Origin: Ruminococcus sp. UBA1828
GTDB taxonomy: Bacteria; Bacillota; Clostridia; Oscillospirales; Ruminococcaceae
Direction of reading: 5' to 3'
Assembly (NCBI GenBank): GCA_002338885.1
Contig: DDJI01000037.1
Location: 16,275 to 25,543 of the forward strand
DNA length: 9,269 nt
Part shown: in pieces, positions 1-6,294 of the stretch
How the letters are laid out: every line of letters starts with the position of its first letter
Numbering within the stretch: position 1 is the stretch's first letter
Position numbers and translations under genes: made by a program
The notes under the pieces: model-generated
Told to the model about the DNA's origin: nothing
Database searches by the model: none
What the model saw: the letters and a program-made list of their open reading frames with translations, nothing else

Positions 1-276
1 GAGCCGCTGTTTGAATACTTTAAGTGCAGAAATTTCGAAACAGAAGAGGACTTTAACTACTTCTACGATAATATTATGTATCGCTCTTACTATTTAAGCG
101 ACATCAATTGCGAGTGGGGAGACGAGTTCATAACCCTGTCCACCTGCGCATATGATTTTGACGATTCGAGATTTGTAGTAGTTGCGAGAAAAGTTCGTGA
201 CGGCGAGGACATCTCCGGATACGCCGATACGTATGTTAAAAATCCCGACAGGCACAGACCGTCGATACTTGATTAA
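1..276 (+). CDS. Class B sortase, C-terminal part (5' end outside window)
   Basis: Open from the first base to TAA at 274-276, 91 visible residues. The protein is probably a membrane-anchored cysteine transpeptidase that attaches surface proteins to peptidoglycan. The visible part carries the sortase active-site block: TLSTC with the nucleophile Cys at visible residue 49, preceded by the tyrosine-rich FYDNIMYRSYY stretch, and followed by DDSRFVVVARKVR, where Arg57 fits the catalytic arginine. The short TC-Y-x-F spacing and the RFVVVAR strand are typical of class B rather than class A enzymes. The catalytic His and the N-terminal membrane anchor lie upstream of the window. The next gene on the same strand starts 47 nt downstream with no terminator in between, so co-transcription with the SpoIID-like gene is likely. 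No sorting-signal substrate (LPxTG- or NPxTN-like plus hydrophobic tail) is visible here, so the substrate is unknown. Confidence 0.85.
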   Translation, partial: EPLFEYFKCRNFETEEDFNYFYDNIMYRSYYLSDINCEWGDEFITLSTCAYDFDDSRFVVVARKVRDGEDISGYADTYVKNPDRHRPSILD

Positions 277-308
277 GATCCGAATTTTGTGCCAATTATC
301 TGACAAAG

Positions 309-315
309 AAAGGAG
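309..315 (+). promoter_or_regulatory. Shine-Dalgarno site fixing a TTG start
   Basis: AAAGGAG lies 8 nt before the TTG at 324. It decides the start of the SpoIID-like gene: the next in-frame ATG (codon 35) would remove the whole membrane segment. Confidence 0.8.
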
Positions 316-323
316 CTGACTGT

Positions 324-1922
324 TTGAAAAAGAGATTTTCAATCAAAAGGGCAATAATCCTTTTGAGTATAGTGCTCGTATATTCAGTCGCCCTGTGCTT
401 TATAAGCGTGTTAGCAAAGAAATCCATGTTGAACGATATAACCTTTAACGCTGATTCTGCGCAGGTCATTTCGGACGAGGTCGGCGCAGACGACGCGTCG
501 GCAAACCAAAGCGAGGTTTCGACGCCTCATTACTACGATGCAGCGTCGATCTTAGAGGATCTTGAGAAAAAAGATCAGTATGACAACTACGGAATATTTG
601 CTCCCGTTACAACGCAGGTGCCCACCGACGAGAACTCACAGCCAAGCCGCAACACAGAATCTGTGACAACCGCACCCGAGCCTGATGCGACAAAGCCGAC
701 AACACCGTCCCCTGCCGAGACGGAGCAGCCCAAGACGACGCAGGCTCAGACAACCGCCGCAACGACGACGGCTCCCCAGAGCGAAGAGCAGACAACGACC
801 ACAAGCGAAGAGGATATAGTTATCGACGACGATGACAGCTCAGACGTTTCCCTGGTTGAAGAGGATGACGAGGACGTCGTAATAAACGATGAGGACGTCA
901 TAATCGAAGACGAGGAGAAGAACGAAGAAGTAGAGGACACCGTCATCACCCCTGACATGGTTGACGAGGACTACATCCAAAGCCTTATAGAAAAGTACTA
1001 CGAACAGCTTCAAAACGACCCGTGGGGCAGCAATTCCTCCGGAAATCCGTGGGGAACCGGCTCAACGGGAGCATCGGAGCCGCAGTACTATCCGAACGAC
1101 AATCTTGTGTCAACAAAGAGCTATGCGGACGACATAGTTACCATCTACGACAAGACAACCGGAAGATATGTGACGGACAATGCGTTTGACCTTGTTTGCC
1201 AGATAACTTACAACGAAATAGGAACATCCATGCACCCCGAGGCTATCAAAGCTCAGGCGGTTGCCGCGTACTCCTACATCAAGCACTACCAGCAAAAGGG
1301 CGAGTACGCATCGATAAGCACCAAAGCAGACCCGCCGCAGCTGATAATAGACTGTGTGCGCGCCGTTGACGGACTTGCGATGTACTACGATGACAAATAC
1401 ATCATGGCGGCGTTCTCCGCATCAACCGGAGGCGTGACATGCTCAAGCGAAAACGTGTGGGGAGGCGAAAGACCCTACCTTGTGTCTGTTGTCAACGAGT
1501 ACGACTACCTTGACACCAAAAACTACGGCAGAGTCACCACGTACACCGTTGACGAGCTGAGAAAGAAGATCGAATCCAAGACGGACATCAAGCTGTCCGA
1601 CAACTATGAAAACTGGATACAGATTCTTTCCTATGCGGACGGCAACTACGTTGACAAGATAGCCATAGACGGTCACACAACGGCGGAGGTTTCCGGCAAG
1701 GAAAGAGAGCTTACCGCGTACGTGTTCAGAACATATATCCTGAGCATACGCTCCACATGCTTCACCGTCAGCTATGAAAACGGCGTGTTCACGTTTGTGA
1801 CATACGGATACGGACACGGCGTGGGAATGTCTCAGATAGGCGCAGACCTTTATGCCGAAATCGGCGGCTACACCTTCGACCAGATACTTCACCACTACTA
1901 CACCGGAATAACCATAAAGTAA
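324..1922 (+). CDS. Membrane-anchored SpoIID/LytB-domain protein with long low-complexity stalk
   Basis: 532 residues from a TTG start with an AAAGGAG site 8 nt upstream. Residues 2-9 are basic and 10-31 form one hydrophobic helix, giving a type II membrane anchor with the rest outside. Residues about 95-160 are rich in Thr, Pro, Glu and Gln, and 162-206 are strongly acidic with a near-repeated seven-residue unit. A SpoIID/LytB domain fills about 285-531. Its hallmarks are NEIG with Glu298 in front of the PEAIKAQAVAAYSY block, STGGVTC..ENVWGGERPYLVSV at 367-389, and GYGHGVGMSQIG at 495-506 followed by the closing YYTGITI. In the family, SpoIID is a glycan-strand lytic transglycosylase used in engulfment; Glu298 sits where the catalytic acid is expected, which is my alignment from memory. 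The stalk is unlike sporulation SpoIID, so a vegetative wall role is equally possible. It sits between a sortase and a transglutaminase-like lipoprotein. Confidence 0.85.
   Translation: MKKRFSIKRAIILLSIVLVYSVALCFISVLAKKSMLNDITFNADSAQVISDEVGADDASANQSEVSTPHYYDAASILEDLEKKDQYDNYGIFAPVTTQVPTDENSQPSRNTESVTTAPEPDATKPTTPSPAETEQPKTTQAQTTAATTTAPQSEEQTTTTSEEDIVIDDDDSSDVSLVEEDDEDVVINDEDVIIEDEEKNEEVEDTVITPDMVDEDYIQSLIEKYYEQLQNDPWGSNSSGNPWGTGSTGASEPQYYPNDNLVSTKSYADDIVTIYDKTTGRYVTDNAFDLVCQITYNEIGTSMHPEAIKAQAVAAYSYIKHYQQKGEYASISTKADPPQLIIDCVRAVDGLAMYYDDKYIMAAFSASTGGVTCSSENVWGGERPYLVSVVNEYDYLDTKNYGRVTTYTVDELRKKIESKTDIKLSDNYENWIQILSYADGNYVDKIAIDGHTTAEVSGKERELTAYVFRTYILSIRSTCFTVSYENGVFTFVTYGYGHGVGMSQIGADLYAEIGGYTFDQILHHYYTGITIK
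870..911 (+). repeat. Tandem 21-nt coding repeat in the acidic stalk
   Basis: Two adjacent 21-nt units at 870-890 and 891-911 both begin GAGGACGTC and encode EDVVIND and EDVIIED. A third, more distant copy of the peptide (EDIVIDD) occurs about 20 residues earlier. This suggests slippage-driven growth of the stalk. Confidence 0.6.
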
Positions 1923-1940
1923 TAACTTAAAAATCAAAAC

Positions 1941-1966
1941 ATGAGCCGGCGGACACGTCGGCTCAT
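1941..1966 (+). terminator. Hairpin between SpoIID-like and transglutaminase genes (weak terminator or leader stem)
   Basis: ATGAGCCG (1941-1948) pairs perfectly with CGGCTCAT (1959-1966) around a 10-nt loop, 19 nt after the SpoIID-like stop codon. There is no T-run after the stem, so factor-independent termination is doubtful. The right arm can also pair with ATGAG at 1973-1977, which overlaps the next gene's ribosome-binding site. Confidence 0.4.
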
Positions 1967-1986
1967 CTGCTTATGAGGGATAAAAA

Positions 1987-2922
1987 ATGAAATCAAAGAC
2001 CATTTTGCCCGCTTTGCTCATATGTGCGCTTGCTGCGGCGGCTTTTTGCGCATGCTTAACCGGCTGTTCCGACGGCGTCAGCGAAACAACCACGCATCAA
2101 ACAGACGAAACCTCGTCTTCGGAAAATGAGCCGGAGCCGAGCGAAGAGGGCATGTACGACACGACGGCGGTTGCAAACGCCTACATTTCAGGCGACACCT
2201 CCGGCCTGAGCGAATACGACCTTGCGATATACAACGCCGCAGCGGAAGCGCTGAACACGTTTTACACCGACGGCATGAGCGCGTATGATGCTGTTCTCGC
2301 CGCACACGACTACGTTGTCACGCATGTTACCTACGACTTAGGGGAGCTTGCGCTGATAGGCTCGCGTGCAGAGGAATCCGACTCCCCTTATGGCGCGCTG
2401 ATAGACGGCAAGGCGATATGCTCGGGCTACACAACGACGTTCAAGCTGTTTATGGACATGATAGGCGTAGAATGCATAACGGTGGACGGAAGTGCGCTCG
2501 ACGAGGTTCACGCATGGAACATGGTGAACATAGACGGAAAGTGGTATCACGTTGACTGCACATGGGACGACTACACGCCGGACTATGAGGGCCGCCCCGC
2601 CGCGCACATATACTTTTTGGTGACGGACGAGGTGATGCGCCGCGAGCATGTGTGGGACGAGGACACAACTCCGTCCGCCGACTCGGACGACCTCAACTAC
2701 TATGTAAACAACGGGCTTTACGTGACAAGCGTATCCCAAGCATCAGAAATTATAGCCCGTGAGGTGGCTCACCATGCGACAGAGGTGGAGCTTATGCTCG
2801 ACAAGGAGCTTAACGCCGGAGGCATTCCGCTGAGCTATCCGGAGGGTGTCGGGGGCTATTCATACTGGCTTAACGAATTTGAAAGCTACAACGTGGTGAT
2901 ATATCACGTGCTGTGGGAATGA
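1987..2922 (+). CDS. Transglutaminase-like (papain-fold) lipoprotein
   Basis: 311 residues, ATG start preceded by GAGGG at 1975-1979. A signal peptide ends in the lipobox LTGC, so Cys27 should be lipidated and the protein held on the outer face of the membrane. A short Thr/Ser/Glu-rich spacer (about 33-55) leads into the enzyme. The transglutaminase core shows all three catalytic positions: Cys145 in GKAICSGY, His175 in EVHAWNMV, and Asp190 in WYHVDCTWDD, with the usual HDYVVTHVTYD helix before them. Bacterial members of this superfamily are mostly peptidases or crosslinking enzymes of the cell surface; the substrate cannot be told from sequence. After about residue 225 the chain is less family-like and may be a small accessory domain. 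Placement after the sortase and SpoIID-like genes points to wall or surface-protein processing. Confidence 0.85.
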   Translation: MKSKTILPALLICALAAAAFCACLTGCSDGVSETTTHQTDETSSSENEPEPSEEGMYDTTAVANAYISGDTSGLSEYDLAIYNAAAEALNTFYTDGMSAYDAVLAAHDYVVTHVTYDLGELALIGSRAEESDSPYGALIDGKAICSGYTTTFKLFMDMIGVECITVDGSALDEVHAWNMVNIDGKWYHVDCTWDDYTPDYEGRPAAHIYFLVTDEVMRREHVWDEDTTPSADSDDLNYYVNNGLYVTSVSQASEIIAREVAHHATEVELMLDKELNAGGIPLSYPEGVGGYSYWLNEFESYNVVIYHVLWE

Positions 2923-2927
2923 TTGTG

Positions 2928-2956
2928 TTGCATTCACCCGCTCAAGGCTGTATAAT
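2928..2956 (+). promoter_or_regulatory. Candidate sigma-A promoter for the SDR-acpS-nnrD unit
   Basis: A perfect -10 box TATAAT (2951-2956) lies 17 nt after TTGCAT (2928-2933), a -35 box matching the consensus at only its first three bases. It starts 6 nt past the transglutaminase stop. Initiation near 2963 would give a leader of about 26 nt before the ATG at 2989. No other good promoter was seen before the terminator at 6256. Confidence 0.6.
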
Positions 2957-2988
2957 GGTAATTAAAAAGGCACAAAGGCGGGTAACGC

Positions 2989-3735
2989 ATGGATAGCATG
3001 TACAATATGAAAACCGCGCTCGTCACGGGCGGTTCAAGAGGCATAGGAGCAGCGGCGGCAAAGGAGCTTGCAAGGCTCGGATTCAAGGTTTGTGTAAACT
3101 ATGTTTCAAACGAGGATGCCGCGCACGAGGTTGAAAGGCAAATCAAAGCCTTCGGCGGGACATGCCGCAGCTACAGGGCGGACATCTCAAACCCGAGCGA
3201 AGTGGAGCGCATGTTTTCGCTGATTGAATCGGAAATGGGAAGCGTGGACGTCCTTGTGAACAACGCTGGCATATCTTACATCGGGCTTTTGCAGGATATG
3301 AGCGAAAGCGACATACGCCGTCAGATAAACGTAAACCTGTTCGGGGCGATATACTGCTCAAAGTGCGCCGCTCCCGACATGATACACAAAAAAGACGGAG
3401 TTATAATAAACCTTTCGTCGATGTGGGGAGAGGTCGGAGCATCGTGCGAGGCGGTCTACTCCGCATGCAAGGCGGGTATCATAGGCTTTACAAAGGCGCT
3501 TGCAAAGGAGCTTGGCCCGAGCGGAATAAGGGTGAACTGCGTTTCGCCGGGAGTTATAAGCACAGACATGAACAGCGAGCTGAGCGACGAGACAATCAGC
3601 GAGCTGTGTGAGGAAACGCCGCTTTTGAGAATAGGCACGCCGGACGATGTGGGAAAGATGATAGCCTTTCTTGCAAGCGACGACGCGTCATTTATAACCG
3701 GTCAGATAGTATCGGTGAACGGCGGAATAGTTTAA
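2989..3735 (+). CDS. ymfI: Short-chain dehydrogenase/reductase, FabG/YmfI type; probable EF-P 5-aminopentanone reductase
   Basis: 248 residues, a complete classical SDR. The nucleotide-binding turn TGGSRGIG is at 13-20 (its Arg favours NADPH), NNAG at 91-94, and the catalytic set is Asn116, Ser144, Tyr157 and Lys161. The C-terminus ends in the usual GQIVSVNGG. The generic call is 3-oxoacyl-ACP reductase (FabG). However, the active-site stretch WGEVGASCEAVYS closely resembles my memory of Bacillus subtilis YmfI, which reduces the 5-aminopentanone group on elongation factor P Lys32 to 5-aminopentanol. FabG proper lacks the WGE-GASCE wording, so YmfI is preferred, but the recall is from memory. 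Three in-frame ATGs exist (2989, 2998, 3007). The AAAGGCGGG site at 2974-2982 suits 2989 best, though homologues usually begin at the third. It is the first gene of a tight run with acpS and nnrD. Confidence 0.8.
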   Translation: MDSMYNMKTALVTGGSRGIGAAAAKELARLGFKVCVNYVSNEDAAHEVERQIKAFGGTCRSYRADISNPSEVERMFSLIESEMGSVDVLVNNAGISYIGLLQDMSESDIRRQINVNLFGAIYCSKCAAPDMIHKKDGVIINLSSMWGEVGASCEAVYSACKAGIIGFTKALAKELGPSGIRVNCVSPGVISTDMNSELSDETISELCEETPLLRIGTPDDVGKMIAFLASDDASFITGQIVSVNGGIV

Positions 3736-3750
3736 TGGAGGAAGATAGTT

Positions 3751-4242
3751 ATGGAAACGGTCAGAGAACAGCTTGTTAAAAAGCCCTACAAATCCACCGA
3801 CAAAGCCATGCAGTTTTTCATACTTGCAATGGCGCTGTTTATAGCGCTTGCGGTGATGATACTTGCATCCTCGCTCCTGGGCGGAATTTTTATAATCGCG
3901 GGTCTTTTATTTGCGGCAATCGTGCTGTACGGCGGATACTACCTGTCCGGAAACCTCAACGTGGAGTACGAGTATTGCATAGCAGGCTCGGAGCTGTCAA
4001 TAGACAAGATAATCGACCGCAGAAAGCGCAAAACCCTTTGCACGCTTAATTTAAAGGAAGCCGAGGGCTTTTACAGAGGCGAAAAGGAGCTTATGGACGC
4101 GACTGTTGTAAGCGCCGCCGGAGATGACGACGTTTACACAATAGAGTACACCGACCGAAAGCTTGGCAAGACGCTCATACACTTCAGTCCGGACGAGCGC
4201 ACGCTTGAAATGATTTCGCCCTACCTTCCGAGGTTGTCATGA
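3751..4242 (+). CDS. Small two-helix membrane protein of unknown function
   Basis: 163 residues with ATG start; GGAGGA at 3737-3742 is an ideal ribosome site and the gap from the SDR stop is 15 nt. Residues 1-20 are polar and basic. Two hydrophobic helices (about 21-41 and 43-64) form a hairpin with a very short turn containing GG, so both ends should face the same side, probably the cytoplasm. Residues 68-163 form a soluble domain with alternating strand-like segments: NVEYEYCIAGSELSIDKI, a basic patch DRRKRK at 89-94, and a terminal helix before SPYLPRLS. This pattern is reminiscent of PH-like domains of small clostridial membrane proteins (possibly the DUF6106 family, from memory and uncertain). 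No catalytic residues are recognisable. Its last codons overlap the acpS start, so the two are translationally coupled. Confidence 0.7.
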   Translation: METVREQLVKKPYKSTDKAMQFFILAMALFIALAVMILASSLLGGIFIIAGLLFAAIVLYGGYYLSGNLNVEYEYCIAGSELSIDKIIDRRKRKTLCTLNLKEAEGFYRGEKELMDATVVSAAGDDDVYTIEYTDRKLGKTLIHFSPDERTLEMISPYLPRLS

Positions 4243-4598
4243 GAAGTTTAAGCGTCGGAATAGACAGCATCGAAATAGACAGAATAGCTAAGAGCATAGA
4301 GCGCGAAGGATTTATGGAGCGGGTGTACTCCGCAAAAGAAATTGCAATGTTTAAAGAGCGCGGCATGAGGGCGGAAACGATAGCCGCCAACTTCGCTGTA
4401 AAAGAGGCTTTTTCAAAGGCTTTGGGCACAGGCGTGGCAGGCTTTTCGTTAAACGAAGTATCTACGCTGCGGGATGAAAAGGGCGCGCCGTACATAGAGC
4501 TTTCAGGCGCTGCATACGAGCTTGCAAAGGATCTGAGTTTAAGCGTAAGCATAACGCACACGCGCACTCATGCCACGGCCATAGTCATAGCTTATTGA
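4239..4598 (+). CDS. acpS: Holo-[acyl-carrier-protein] synthase
   Basis: 119 residues, the normal AcpS length. The enzyme transfers 4'-phosphopantetheine from coenzyme A to the conserved serine of apo-ACP in the cytoplasm, making ACP usable for fatty acid synthesis. The two metal-binding motifs are present: GIDSIEIDRI with Asp9, and NFAVKEAFSKALGTG with Glu56. The later GAPYIELSG and SVSITHTRTHATAIVIA segments are also in place. The start ATG overlaps the TGA of the membrane-protein gene (ATGA), with GAGG 5 nt upstream. Spacing and order (acpS, then nnrD, then a lipoprotein) fit a common bacterial arrangement; Bacillus subtilis also has a lipoprotein gene next to acpS, though of a different family as far as I can tell. 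Confidence 0.93.
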   Translation: MRSLSVGIDSIEIDRIAKSIEREGFMERVYSAKEIAMFKERGMRAETIAANFAVKEAFSKALGTGVAGFSLNEVSTLRDEKGAPYIELSGAAYELAKDLSLSVSITHTRTHATAIVIAY

Positions 4599-4604
4599 AA
4601 GGTG
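4599..4604 (+). promoter_or_regulatory. Shine-Dalgarno site selecting the nnrD ATG start
   Basis: AAGGTG-type site (4599-4604, part of GAAAGGTG) stands 5 nt before the ATG at 4610. The alternative TTG at 4595, overlapping the acpS stop, has no purine-rich site before it. Confidence 0.55.
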
Positions 4605-4609
4605 CTGCC

Positions 4610-5608
4610 ATGTCGGATAGAATTTCATTTAAAGCGCTCAGAGACGCGGAAATATATGCGCAGGAACACGACGTTCACATAAGGAGCTGCATCAGGCCTG
4701 ACGGCGGCGAGCTTGAAATCGTCACCTTGCAGGACGCTGAAAAGCTTGTAAGAAAGCGCCCTGTCAACTCGCACAAGGGCACGTTCGGAAGGCTTTTATG
4801 CATAGCCGGCTCGGACAGGTTCCCGGGTGCGGCGCAGCTGTGCACTCTTGCGGCGCTCAGGTCGGGCGTCGGAATTGTAAACCTGTTTTCGACAGAGTCG
4901 GCATGCCGTGCCGCAGCGATAAACATGCCGGAGGCGACGCTCACTCCGCTTCCCTCCGATGAAAGCGGATACATTGCGGCGGATGAGCGCGCGATGACGG
5001 CTCTTTACGATGAAATAGACAAATCAACTGCCGTACTGATAGGATGCGGCATGGGAAAATCGGATAATGCTCTGAAAATTTTAAAGGCGGTTATTTTGCG
5101 CGCCGCATGTCCCGTAATTATAGACGCAGACGGAATAAACCTTGTCAGCGGCTGCATACAATGGTTTAGAAAAGCGAGGACAGAGAGTACAAGCGGCGCA
5201 GAGCTGATATTCACGCCACATCCGGCGGAGCTTGCAAGGCTTGCCGGCGTGAGCACAGACGAGGCGATAGCGGACAGATACCGCATTGCAAAAAGGCTGT
5301 CGCAGGAGCTTGGCGCTGTTGTGGTTGCAAAATCATCCGCCACGATAGCCGTATCAGGCAGCTCAGGCTATGTCATGATGTTCGGAAATGACGGACTTGC
5401 AAAGGGCGGCAGCGGCGATATGCTCGCGGGGCTTACGGCGTCGTTTGCGGCGCAGGGTCTTAAAGTCTGCGATGCGGCAAGGCTTTCTCCCGTGATACTG
5501 GGCATGGCGTGTGAAGAAGTCTCGGCAGAGCTTAGCACAACAGGTATGCTTGCAAGGGACATACTCAGCTGCCTTCCAAAGCTTTTCAAGAAATTTGAAA
5601 GGGCTTGA
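4610..5608 (+). CDS. nnrD: ADP-dependent NAD(P)H-hydrate dehydratase (YjeF C-terminal domain type)
   Basis: 332 residues from the ATG at 4610; a TTG at 4595 would add five. The enzyme dehydrates damaged, hydrated NADHX or NADPHX back to NAD(P)H using ADP. It has the ribokinase-like fold with the expected motifs: HKGTFGRLL at 55-63, FPGAA and AALRSGVG at 71-88, GCGMG at 145-149, DADGIN at 171-176, TPHPAE at 202-207, and GNDGLAKGGSGDMLAG at 259-274 with Asp270 as the likely catalytic base. The ending TGMLARDIL is also typical. The N-terminal YjeF_N epimerase domain found in bifunctional Nnr proteins is absent. Residues 1-45 are a short extension of unclear origin. The usual KG-x-x-T segment reads AKSSAT (240-245), a mild departure. 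It lies 11 nt after acpS. Confidence 0.9.
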   Translation: MSDRISFKALRDAEIYAQEHDVHIRSCIRPDGGELEIVTLQDAEKLVRKRPVNSHKGTFGRLLCIAGSDRFPGAAQLCTLAALRSGVGIVNLFSTESACRAAAINMPEATLTPLPSDESGYIAADERAMTALYDEIDKSTAVLIGCGMGKSDNALKILKAVILRAACPVIIDADGINLVSGCIQWFRKARTESTSGAELIFTPHPAELARLAGVSTDEAIADRYRIAKRLSQELGAVVVAKSSATIAVSGSSGYVMMFGNDGLAKGGSGDMLAGLTASFAAQGLKVCDAARLSPVILGMACEEVSAELSTTGMLARDILSCLPKLFKKFERA

Positions 5609-5613
5609 GTTGA

Positions 5614-6231
5614 TTGAAGAAAATATCATTTGTAATCCGTACAGCATTAGTGTTATCGCTCGCCGCAGTCGTTCTATGCGGATGCTCTCCTAAGGCCTCC
5701 GATGAGCGAACCCTTCCAAAGTGCTTTAGCTGCACTGCGGCGATAGACTTTGACGACACGACTTATGAAACGGCAATGTCGAGGTATGCGGACGGCTGGT
5801 GGGAGGTTGAGCTGACGGCTCCGGAGGCAGTAAAGGGCCTTGTGTTCACCATAAACGGCGACGACACCGAAATCTCCTTTAAGGGCTTGCATTTTATGTT
5901 TGACACGTCAAAGTTCCCTGTCGGCTCGGTGGTGTCGATTGCGGTAAAATCCTTTGACAGGCTTGCGCCGCTTACGCTTGACGTTGTAGAGGGAGAGTCA
6001 AACAACTTTGCATCCGGAAACGCAGACGGCATGACCTACTCCATCACGTTAGACAAAAACGGAATTCCCCTTTCTTTGGACTTAGGGGACAGCGGAATGA
6101 AGATAACGTTTACAAGCTTTGAGATTATCGAAGAACAGCCGGAGCAGACGACTGCCGCCGAAGAAAGCGTGACAGCTGCTCCACAGACAACAGCATCGCC
6201 GGAAACGACGCAGTTGTCCAACGCTTCATAG
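5614..6231 (+). CDS. Lipoprotein with Thr-rich C-terminal tail, possible LolA/LppX-like fold
   Basis: 205 residues from a TTG start 5 nt after the nnrD stop; AAAGGG at 5598-5603 lies 10 nt upstream and no in-frame ATG precedes the signal peptide. The signal sequence MKKISFVIRT plus a hydrophobic run ends in LCGC, so Cys24 should be lipidated. Residues 38-172 look beta-rich: the CTAAIDFDDTTYETAMSRY opening, paired WWEVELTAP and GLVFTINGD strands, then YSITLDKNGIPLSLDL and ITFTSFEII. This 'substrate strand, then dG-x-P' layout resembles LolA-like lipoproteins; the assignment is by pattern only. Residues 173-205 are a Thr/Glu/Ala/Pro-rich tail that ends the protein. It is the last gene of the unit, directly before the terminator. 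Function unknown. Confidence 0.75.
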   Translation: MKKISFVIRTALVLSLAAVVLCGCSPKASDERTLPKCFSCTAAIDFDDTTYETAMSRYADGWWEVELTAPEAVKGLVFTINGDDTEISFKGLHFMFDTSKFPVGSVVSIAVKSFDRLAPLTLDVVEGESNNFASGNADGMTYSITLDKNGIPLSLDLGDSGMKITFTSFEIIEEQPEQTTAAEESVTAAPQTTASPETTQLSNAS

Positions 6232-6255
6232 TCAACATCCTTCACTTAAAAAATA

Positions 6256-6292
6256 AATCCTCATAAGCCGGTCGGCTCATGAGGATTTTTTA
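6256..6292 (+). terminator. Strong rho-independent terminator, bidirectional
   Basis: AAATCCTCATAAGCCG and CGGCTCATGAGGATTT form a stem of about 15 pairs with one A-C mismatch and a four-base loop, followed by a T-run (ATTTTTTAT). On the other strand the same stem is followed by TTTATTTTTT, so it can also end transcripts arriving from asnB. It lies 24 nt after the lipoprotein stop. Confidence 0.9.
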
Positions 6293-6294
6293 TA

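Noticed and set aside
1443..1937. Long open frame antisense to the SpoIID domain (164 codons)
   Set aside because: The plus-strand frame carries clear family motifs. The antisense product is a composition shadow with no recognisable domain, and it starts without a ribosome site.
4595..4609. TTG start for nnrD overlapping the acpS stop
   Set aside because: No ribosome site precedes it, while the ATG at 4610 has GAAAGGTG at suitable spacing. The difference is only five residues.
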